From positions 1 to 13,742 of the forward strand of contig JBBTRU010000048.1 in the NCBI GenBank assembly GCA_038065015.1: DNA of 13,742 bases, written 5' to 3'. The translations under genes and the position numbers were made by a program. The notes beneath the pieces are model-generated. The model was not told the origin of the DNA, made no database searches, and worked only from the letters and a program-made list of their open reading frames with translations. The stretch is from CAIPSZ01 sp038065015 (GTDB taxonomy: Bacteria; Patescibacteriota; Patescibacteriia; PEXW01). Positions 1 to 4,933 of this stretch are shown one piece after another. The first letter of the stretch is position 1; each line of letters begins with the position of its first letter.

Positions 1-2763
1 TTTGTCGCCGCCGCCTTGACCAAGATCCACCACCCAGTCGGCGCTCTTGATAACATCCAGGTTATGTTCAATGACGAGTACGCTGTTGCCCTTGTCGACA
101 AGCTGATTCAAAACGCCGAGCAAGCGCTTCACGTCATCCACATGCAAGCCGGTCGTGGGCTCGTCCAGAATGTACAGCGTGCGCCCGGTGGCCCGGCGCG
201 AAAGTTCCGTCGCCAGTTTTACGCGCTGCGCTTCGCCGCCCGAAAGTGTGGTCGCGCTCTGGCCCAAGTGTATGTAACCCAGCCCGACGTCCATGAGCGT
301 TTGGAGCTTGCCTTTGATAGCGGGAATGTGCCGAAAGAATTCCAGCGACTCTTCCACGGTCATGTTCAGCACGTCGGCAATAGTCTTGCCCTTGTACAGA
401 ATTTCGAGCACTTGGCTGGAGTAGCGCTTGCCGTGGCACTCCTCACACTCCACGTAGACATCCGGCAAGAAGTGCATTTCAATCCTGACCAAGCCGTCAC
501 CTTCGCACGCTTCGCAACGGCCACCGGGGACGTTGAAACTAAACCGGCCCGGCCCAAACCCGCGCGTCTTGGCCTCGGGAATCTGCGTGAACAAATCCCG
601 AATGGGCGTGAACACGCCGGTGTAGGTGGCAGGATTTGAACGCGGCGTGCGGCCGATGGGCGACTGGTCAATGGTGATTACTTTATCCAAATGCTCCATG
701 CCGGTGATGCTATCGTGCTTGCCGGGTAATTCCTTGGCGTTGTAGAACTCTTGGGCGAGTGCCCGGGAGAGAATGTCGGTAATGAGCGTAGACTTGCCGC
801 TGCCCGACACGCCGGTAATGCAAATGAACATACCGAGCGGAAGTTTGACCGTAAGGTTCTGCAAGTTGAATTCCTGCGCACCTTTGATGATGAGTGTTTT
901 CCCATTCCCCTTTCGGTAATTTTTGGGTGAGGGAATGAATTTCTTCCCGCTCAAGTACTGGCCCGTGAGCGACCGTGGATTCTTCGCGAGCTCTTTAGGG
1001 CTGCCCTGCGCCACCACCGTACCGCCGTGCTCGCCCGCACCCGGGCCAATATCTACCACGTGGTCGGCAGCTTGGATGGTTTCTTCATCATGCTCCACGA
1101 CCAGCACGGTGTTGCCCAGATCGCGTAAAGACTTGAGGGTTTGAATGAGCTTGGCATTATCCCGCTGGTGCAGACCAATCGAAGGTTCATCCAAAATGTA
1201 GAGCACGCCCACCAGCGAGCTGCCAATTTGCGTGGCTAAGTTAATGCGCTGCGATTCCCCGCCCGAAAGCGTCGAAGCCGCCCGGTCCAGGGTCAAGTAG
1301 TCCAAGCCAACGTTTCGCAAGAAGCCAAGGCGGGCCCGAATTTCTTTCAGAATTTGCTTGGCAATGGCGGCATCGCGGTCGGTGAACGCTTTGGGCTTCG
1401 CCAGGTCGTTAAAGAAATCTGCAGCCTTTTCCACAGTGCAGGCAGTGACGTCGGAAATGTTTTTAGCCGCCACGGTCACGCCCAGCACGTCGGGTTTCAG
1501 GCGCTTACCTTTGCACGTCGGGCACGGCCACACGCGCATGTAGCGTTCAATTTCCGTACGGATGTAATCCGAGTCGGTTTCTTTGTAGCGGCGCATCAGG
1601 TTGGGAATGACGCCTTCGTAACTGGTCATAAAGGCGCGCACTTTGCCCGAGCCGGATTCGTTGTTCACGTCGTACTCCTTGTCGCCGGTCCCGCGCAGCA
1701 CGGCATCAATGGCTTTCTTGGGCAAGTCTTTAACCGGCGTGCGCAGGTTAAACTTCAAATCCCGCGCCACGGCCTCGACCACGCGCATGTACCAGGTCTG
1801 GCTGGAAGCGCTGCGCGACCACGGCCGGATAGCGCCTTCGGCAATGGAGAGCTTCGGATTCGGAATAACGAGTTCGGGATCGATTTCCAGCTTCGTCCCC
1901 AAGCCCGTGCAATCGGGGCAGGCGCCGTGGGGGTTGTTGAACGAAAAATTCCGCGGCTCAATGGGCGGCAGGCTGGTGCCGTCGTGCGGGCAGGCAAAGT
2001 GCTGACTGAACAACGTGTCCGTCATCTTTTGCTTTGCATCAATTTTGCTCACAATAATTAAGCCCTTGCCCAAACGCCCTGCTGCCTCGAGTGATTCAGT
2101 CAGGCGTTGCCGGTCTAATTCGGCACCGAGCGTCAGTCGGTCAATGACAATATCTATGCTGTGCTTCTTCTGCTTATCCAGCTCCAAGTTTTCGGCTTCG
2201 TCCAACGGCGTCACAATGTTGTCCAGACGCACGCGTACGTAGCCAGCTTTGCGCACATCGGCAAAAACGTGTCGGTGCTCCCCTTTCATGTCCCGCACCT
2301 TGGGCGCCAAAATGAGGATGGGCGTGTTTGCGGGCCAAGCCAGCACTTGCTTGCGGATTTGCTCCACGGTTTGGCGCTGCACTTCCCGGCCGCAAACAGG
2401 GCAATGCGGCGTACCCACGCGGGCGTAGAGGAGCCGGAGGTAATCGTAAATTTCCGTCACCGTACCCACGGTAGAACGTGGGTTGTGCGTGACGGACTTC
2501 TGGTCAATGGCAATTGCTGGGGATAAGCCGTCAATCTGGTCCACGTCTGGCTTGTCCATGAGGCCCAAAAACTGCCGGGCGTACGAGGACAGGGATTCCA
2601 CGTAGCGGCGCTGGCCTTCGGCATAAATGGTGTCGAACGCCAAGCTGGATTTGCCCGAACCGGACAAACCCGTGAAGACGACAAACGCATTCCGCGGGAT
2701 ATCGAGAGAGACGTTCTTAAGGTTGTGGACCCGAGCGCCGCGGACGCGGATAATGTCTGCCAT
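1..2763 (-). CDS. uvrA: UvrABC excinuclease subunit A (3' end beyond window)
   Basis: UvrA is the ABC-type ATPase that finds bulky DNA lesions and loads UvrB in nucleotide excision repair. The minus-strand frame starts at ATG 2763 and runs 921 codons to the window edge without a stop. UvrA proteins are usually about 940 residues, so only the extreme C-terminus is missing. Visible motifs: first Walker A GLSGSGKSS (residues 32-40), first ABC signature LSGGESQ (499-505), Walker B ILDEPS just after it, second Walker A GVSGSGKST (651-659), zinc module C750/C753...C774/C777, second signature LSGGEAQ (840-846), and a second Walker B ILDEPT. The first zinc module reads C258-P-H-D261...C282/C285, so the usual second cysteine is Asp. 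No good Shine-Dalgarno lies before the ATG, but the N-terminus MADIIRVRGARVHNL aligns with family starts. It has its own promoter (2856-2884) and is transcribed away from the DGR-like cassette. Confidence 0.97.
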   Translation of the reverse strand, partial: MADIIRVRGARVHNLKNVSLDIPRNAFVVFTGLSGSGKSSLAFDTIYAEGQRRYVESLSSYARQFLGLMDKPDVDQIDGLSPAIAIDQKSVTHNPRSTVGTVTEIYDYLRLLYARVGTPHCPVCGREVQRQTVEQIRKQVLAWPANTPILILAPKVRDMKGEHRHVFADVRKAGYVRVRLDNIVTPLDEAENLELDKQKKHSIDIVIDRLTLGAELDRQRLTESLEAAGRLGKGLIIVSKIDAKQKMTDTLFSQHFACPHDGTSLPPIEPRNFSFNNPHGACPDCTGLGTKLEIDPELVIPNPKLSIAEGAIRPWSRSASSQTWYMRVVEAVARDLKFNLRTPVKDLPKKAIDAVLRGTGDKEYDVNNESGSGKVRAFMTSYEGVIPNLMRRYKETDSDYIRTEIERYMRVWPCPTCKGKRLKPDVLGVTVAAKNISDVTACTVEKAADFFNDLAKPKAFTDRDAAIAKQILKEIRARLGFLRNVGLDYLTLDRAASTLSGGESQRINLATQIGSSLVGVLYILDEPSIGLHQRDNAKLIQTLKSLRDLGNTVLVVEHDEETIQAADHVVDIGPGAGEHGGTVVAQGSPKELAKNPRSLTGQYLSGKKFIPSPKNYRKGNGKTLIIKGAQEFNLQNLTVKLPLGMFICITGVSGSGKSTLITDILSRALAQEFYNAKELPGKHDSITGMEHLDKVITIDQSPIGRTPRSNPATYTGVFTPIRDLFTQIPEAKTRGFGPGRFSFNVPGGRCEACEGDGLVRIEMHFLPDVYVECEECHGKRYSSQVLEILYKGKTIADVLNMTVEESLEFFRHIPAIKGKLQTLMDVGLGYIHLGQSATTLSGGEAQRVKLATELSRRATGRTLYILDEPTTGLHVDDVKRLLGVLNQLVDKGNSVLVIEHNLDVIKSADWVVDLGQGGGDK

Positions 2764-2775
2764 TGTGTGGAGGTA

Positions 2776-2833
2776 ACCCTCTACACCCTGAGCGAGTCCG
2801 CCAACTGGCGGAACGAGTCGAAGGGTAGAGGAA
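2776..2833 (-). repeat. Imperfect inverted repeat in the uvrA 5' leader
   Basis: The stretch pairs CCTCTAC...CCT with AGGGTAGAGG, and has an inner perfect stem TCCGCCA/TGGCGGA. It contains the GAGCGAGTC / GAGTCGAAGGG words that recur in short dispersed palindromes of many genomes. It would form a hairpin in the uvrA leader between the predicted start and the ATG. It could be a mobile palindromic repeat or a leader control element; the sequence does not decide. Confidence 0.5.
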
Positions 2834-2855
2834 AATTAGCCAACGAAGTGCGAGC

Positions 2856-2884
2856 AGTGTATCACTGGTGTCAAGAAGGGTCAA
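2856..2884 (-). promoter_or_regulatory. Promoter for uvrA
   Basis: On the minus strand, TTGACC (2884-2879) is followed by a 17-nt spacer and TACACT (2861-2856). A TG one base before the hexamer gives an extended -10. The predicted start near 2849 leaves a leader of about 85 nt before the uvrA ATG. It lies after the minus-strand terminator at 2995-3027, so uvrA looks independently transcribed. Seen from sequence only. Confidence 0.6.
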
Positions 2885-2921
2885 GGGGGAAGCTGTAGAG
2901 CTGTAGGCCATAGAGCCGTAG

Positions 2922-2964
2922 GGGCAGAGCTTGTTGTACCCCGCCAAAGGCGGCGGCTCTGCCC
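2922..2964. repeat. Nested inverted repeat between terminator and uvrA promoter
   Basis: A 9-bp stem GGGCAGAGC (2922-2930) / GCTCTGCCC (2956-2964) encloses a second hairpin CCGCC-AAA-GGCGG (2941-2953). There is no U-tract, so it is not a typical terminator. No gene is seen in this stretch. Confidence 0.5.
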
Positions 2965-2994
2965 AGACATAAAGCGAGGAAACGTTTTGGACGT

Positions 2995-3027
2995 AAAACA
3001 AAAACCCCTGTGTTTCCACAAGGGTTT
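2995..3027 (-). terminator. Intrinsic terminator of the TR-containing transcript
   Basis: In minus-strand RNA an 11-bp stem (AAACCCUUGUG / CACAGGGGUUU, one G-U pair) closes on a GAAA tetraloop and is followed by UUGUUUU. It lies about 60 bp after the TR-like repeat and cuts through the only open frame there, which argues that the repeat is not the end of a gene. Confidence 0.8.
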
Positions 3028-3084
3028 GGGGGAAAAAACCAACCACGCCAACGGTAGTTAGCGCGGTGGTATACCATGAGGGAT

Positions 3085-3202
3085 TTGCGAGCGCGGACGA
3101 ACCGATAGCTCCGATTCCACCTGTTGTCGAGCTGGTTGCGGTTGAGGTTCCGTCCGTTGTCGTTGAGGTAGACGTACGCAACGTTATCACCGACAACCGT
3201 AC
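3085..3202 (-). repeat. DGR template-repeat (TR) candidate
   Basis: This 118 bp segment is a near copy of 3556-3676, the C-terminal coding part of the gene 3543-4109, in the same orientation. The first 40 plus-strand bases (3085-3124, the 3' end on the minus strand) are identical in both. In the rest, read on the minus strand, 12 of 14 substitutions sit at an A in this copy (changing to G, C or T). This copy keeps a run of AAC codons (translating as ...LNDNGRNLNRNQLDNRWN...). A-rich AAC-type codons kept in one copy and altered in the other are what adenine-specific DGR mutagenesis gives. Deviations: one G/T and one T/G difference, and 3 bp fewer than the VR. It could instead be a lightly mutated VR from an unseen template. 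Confidence 0.65.
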
Positions 3203-3443
3203 CGTCGTTCACGTGCAGCGTGCCATCCATGGCACTGCCCTTCGACTACTCTCGGGGCTGTATTTTATTCGGGGTCATGGGTAACCCACCAGCACCCTGC
3301 ACCAAGTACCTTATGGTAAGGAGGATCGCGGGAGGCACGCTGCCGGAGGGCTGTGCCCGACGGCATTCTGGCCAGTACCAGCGCCCTAGAGGTCGGCCGC
3401 CCGCAGTCTTAACCGCGGGCAGATTCGCCTACTGTCCAAAAGC

Positions 3444-3452
3444 ATTGTAGCA
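3444..3452 (-). promoter_or_regulatory. Extended -10 promoter for the TR transcript
   Basis: The minus strand reads TGC-TACAAT, a close match to the extended -10 consensus TGNTATAAT. The -35 region falls inside the preceding terminator stem and is poor, as extended -10 promoters allow. The predicted start is near 3437. Confidence 0.5.
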
Positions 3453-3460
3453 GATGGGAT

Positions 3461-3498
3461 AAAAAATTGCCCCACACCTTCTTCAGAAGATGTGGGGC
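3461..3498 (-). terminator. Intrinsic terminator of the DGR target gene
   Basis: Minus-strand RNA forms a stem of about 13 pairs, GCCCCACAU-CUUC / GAAG-GUGUGGGGC with one G-U pair and a UGAA loop, followed by AAUUUUUU. It lies 45 bp after the stop codon of the gene at 3543-4109. Confidence 0.85.
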
Positions 3499-3514
3499 GA
3501 GTGCAAAGTGCAAA

Positions 3515-3538
3515 GGGACCAAAAGTACCAAGGGTCCC
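3515..3538 (-). repeat. Hairpin directly downstream of the VR
   Basis: GGGACC (3515-3520) and GGTCCC (3533-3538) form a 6-bp inverted repeat 17 bp beyond the 3' end of the variable repeat. In the Bordetella phage DGR a hairpin or cruciform just downstream of the VR promotes mutagenic homing, so the position is suggestive. Here the stem is short and the loop is 12 nt. A short tandem GTGCAAA lies next to it. Confidence 0.35.
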
Positions 3539-3542
3539 AGGT

Positions 3543-4109
3543 TCAAAGTTCAGACTTGCGAGCGCGGACGAACCGATAGCTCCGATTCCACCTGTAGTCG
3601 AGCTGGTTGCGGTCGAGGCTCCGGCCGCCCCCGCCGCTGAGGCCGACGAACGCAACGTGACCACCGAAAACCGTACACAGGCAGACGATTGGCGACTTAC
3701 CCAGGTCGGACTTCGTATCCGGCACCGTGTCCAGGTAGGTCTCGCTCTCGGCACGATCCAGGGGACGGAACCCCGGTTCGTTCTGCCAGTCCACAACTTC
3801 TTGGGTCGTCGGGTCGTGGTCAAAGGTGCGCACGTCGTACTCGACTTCCCGCGTTGCCAAAGCGACTGGAAAGTCAGCGACCGACAATCTGGCATTGACG
3901 TAGTAGTAGTCCTCCGTACGGATAGACTGCCAGCGCGGGTTACTACCATCCACGGTGAGTCGCGTCGGCGTGGCAAAGGGGTTCTGCTTCTTCGCGTACA
4001 GTTTGGCGGATTCTAGGGTTAGCGACCCGTTCGCCAGTTTCGTCGTAATGTCTGCAACCACGCGCAGATACTCACTGTCCCGCGTATTCCCGATCGTGGA
4101 GTTTTCCAT
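3543..4109 (-). CDS. DGR-type variable (target) protein, C-type-lectin-like C-terminus
   Basis: A 188-aa protein. ATG 4109 is chosen because AAGGAG lies 6 nt upstream; the longer open frame to 4169 has no such site. I see no signal peptide or membrane segment. The N-terminal part (about 13-50, KLANGSLTLESAKLYAKKQN) resembles a helical segment I associate with CPR proteins carrying DGR-diversified C-termini. Residues about 145-185 are encoded by the variable repeat. The end, LDRNQLDYRWNRSYRFVRARK followed by SEL and stop, has the W-N...YRFV..R pattern of C-type-lectin/formylglycine-generating-enzyme folds diversified by DGRs. Residues that differ from the template copy include Phe, Gly, Ser, Asp and Tyr where the template reads Tyr, Asn or Asp. 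The gene has its own promoter and terminator. A ligand-binding role is inferred from the fold class; the ligand is unknown. Its length and N-terminus match no enzyme I recognise. Confidence 0.75.
   Translation of the reverse strand: MENSTIGNTRDSEYLRVVADITTKLANGSLTLESAKLYAKKQNPFATPTRLTVDGSNPRWQSIRTEDYYYVNARLSVADFPVALATREVEYDVRTFDHDPTTQEVVDWQNEPGFRPLDRAESETYLDTVPDTKSDLGKSPIVCLCTVFGGHVAFVGLSGGGGRSLDRNQLDYRWNRSYRFVRARKSEL
3556..3676 (-). repeat. DGR variable-repeat (VR) candidate
   Basis: This 121 bp segment forms the 3' end of the target gene and ends 13 bp before its stop. Its 3' block (3556-3595) is identical to the TR candidate and would hold the initiation-of-mutagenic-homing site. The rest differs from the TR mainly where the TR has A, with one extra in-frame codon in a Gly run. 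Similarity stops at 3676. Confidence 0.7.
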
Positions 4110-4160
4110 GATCAGCTCCTTATGTTTTTGCAATTGTCCGATTCCGTCGGCACCACGGTG

Positions 4161-4177
4161 GTCCCGCACTGCGGGAC
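4161..4177 (-). repeat. Hairpin in the target-gene leader
   Basis: GTCCCGCA-C-TGCGGGAC is a perfect inverted repeat in the predicted 5' leader, about 50 nt before the start codon. The same GTCCCGCA/TGCGGGAC words appear in the repeat after RNase J (12553-12577), so it may be part of a dispersed palindrome rather than a dedicated regulator. Confidence 0.5.
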
Positions 4178-4204
4178 ATTTGTAAAGTCTTTATTTGACT
4201 AGCA

Positions 4205-4233
4205 AAGGTAACATGGGGAAGCGTTTTCGTCAA
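4205..4233 (-). promoter_or_regulatory. Promoter for the DGR target gene
   Basis: TTGACG (4233-4228), a 17-nt spacer and TACCTT (4210-4205), with TGT directly before the hexamer as an extended -10. The predicted start near 4198 gives a leader of about 90 nt. Confidence 0.55.
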
Positions 4234-4300
4234 CCCCTTGTACACAAAAACTCACATGAATGGGTTATTGGCTATCATATACTATATTATCCCGAAAAAA

Positions 4301-4546
4301 CTATAATTTCTCTCGAATTGTTTCCCAGCTAACTCCCGAAACTTCTTCAATGGCTTTTAGGACGTAATGCAGCACGTCCTTACGCAATTCCGAAGGAATC
4401 GTTACGGATTTTTGATTCCTCGGCCACGTGGCCTTGTAGTGGCTGCCTGCTCCACCAGTAACATCAATTACGAAGCCGACCCGGATGAGGGCCTTAAGGA
4501 ATTTTCGTCTTTTTATTTCGCCGGGCAGCTCGCTACGCGAGGGCAT
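4301..4546 (-). CDS. hicA: HicA-family mRNA interferase toxin
   Basis: An 81-aa protein of HicA type, a small dsRBD-like ribonuclease that cleaves mRNA when not bound by HicB. Supporting features: the basic first helix with KFLKALIRVGF (15-25), the loop GGAGSHYKATWP containing the conserved catalytic His (H36), the strand VTIP (48-51), and a C-terminal helix LRKDVLHYVLKAIEE. The length suits the family. The start at 4546 is chosen over the longer open frame because it gives the usual HicA N-terminus (a few residues, then LPGEIKRRKFLKAL) and because GCGAGGAG lies just upstream, though very close. It overlaps the hicB end by 14 bp, which indicates translational coupling. No clear terminator follows. 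Confidence 0.85.
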   Translation of the reverse strand: MPSRSELPGEIKRRKFLKALIRVGFVIDVTGGAGSHYKATWPRNQKSVTIPSELRKDVLHYVLKAIEEVSGVSWETIREKL

Positions 4547-4859
4547 ACTCCTCGCTCCGCTCACCCTCGCGTTGTACCTTGGCATCTTTAGCGTATGCGG
4601 ATGGAACGCTAAAGGAGGTAAGAATGGCGTCCTTAATATTTTTATCCAACTCTTCGGGCGTGGCACCAGAGGTCACAATTGAACCGTAACGATAGTTTTC
4701 ACTAACGGCGATAAGACGTTCCCCTTCTTTACTGAATTTGAACTTGATCGAACCGAATTGACGAAAATATTGTGACAACTCAAAAAGACCCAAGGGAACG
4801 TATCCATTTCCTCGAATTGCTCTTAAAATACGATCGAACGCAATTTTCGCAACTGACAT
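4533..4859 (-). CDS. hicB: HicB-family antitoxin
   Basis: A 108-aa protein directly upstream of and overlapping hicA. Residues about 36-90 have the HicB partial RNase H-like pattern: KFKFSKEGERLIAVSENY, a turn, then SGATPEELDKNIKDAI, which corresponds to the usual 'G-T-EEA..NI.EAI' helix. About 30 residues precede this core (MSVAKIAFDRILRAIRGNGY...). That is unusual because most HicB proteins begin with the core and carry DNA-binding at the C-terminus. The C-terminal tail is charged and short. The antitoxin would neutralise HicA and probably repress the divergent-side promoter at 4892-4920. The HicB assignment rests on the HicA partner plus weak motif similarity. Confidence 0.7.
   Translation of the reverse strand: MSVAKIAFDRILRAIRGNGYVPLGLFELSQYFRQFGSIKFKFSKEGERLIAVSENYRYGSIVTSGATPEELDKNIKDAILTSFSVPSAYAKDAKVQREGERSEEYALA
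4536..4571 (-). promoter_or_regulatory. Hairpin around the hicA ribosome-binding site
   Basis: An 8-bp perfect inverted repeat, CGCGAGGG/CCCTCGCG on the minus strand, has a 20-nt loop that contains GAGCGAGGAG and ends with the hicA ATG. The stem abuts the hicB stop codon. A ribosome finishing hicB would melt the stem, so the structure would couple hicA translation to hicB. Confidence 0.5.
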
Positions 4860-4891
4860 ATATAATTACTTTAAAGCTACTATAGCACAAC

Positions 4892-4920
4892 AGTGTACTA
4901 GCATTTTTCCTTATAGTCAA
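4892..4920 (-). promoter_or_regulatory. Promoter for hicBA
   Basis: TTGACT (4920-4915), a 17-nt spacer and TACACT (4897-4892), starting near 4885, about 26 nt before the hicB ATG. A second possible extended -10, TGC-TATAGT, sits at 4887-4879. The element lies in the 74 bp between the divergent hicB and uvrC starts. Confidence 0.6.
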
Positions 4921-4933
4921 GCATAGTACAAAC

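Larger units (their letters stand above)
2995..3437 (-). ncRNA. Putative DGR template-repeat RNA transcription unit
   Basis: This is inferred as a separate minus-strand transcript of about 440 nt. It starts after an extended -10 (3452-3444) just downstream of the target gene's terminator and ends at the GAAA-tetraloop terminator. It carries the TR-like copy at 3085-3202. Several hairpins can be drawn in the first half, including GTGCCA-TCCA-TGGCAC (3220-3235) immediately upstream of the TR and a GCCCGC/GCGGGC stem near 3401-3422. Known DGR template RNAs are noncoding and structured around the TR, so the arrangement fits. The frame 3230-2871 through the repeat is open but reads into the terminator, so I do not call it a gene. 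What is missing is an adjacent reverse transcriptase. Confidence 0.5.

Noticed and set aside
16..2061. Long plus-strand frames over uvrA (207 and 235 codons)
   Set aside because: They are opposite the uvrA coding sequence, which has every family motif in the minus-strand frame.
2871..3230. 119-codon minus-strand frame through the TR candidate
   Set aside because: It has no ribosome site and reads through the GAAA-tetraloop terminator, with no stop soon after the repeat as in the real target gene. It fits a noncoding TR better, though a broken second target gene cannot be excluded.
3501..3515. Short tandem GTGCAAA copies, considered as the start of a CRISPR or satellite array
   Set aside because: There are only two adjacent copies without spacers. 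No CRISPR array is present in the window.
3492..4016. 174-codon plus-strand frame opposite the DGR target gene
   Set aside because: It is antisense to a gene with its own promoter, Shine-Dalgarno and terminator, and its sequence is a reverse-complement shadow of the repeat.
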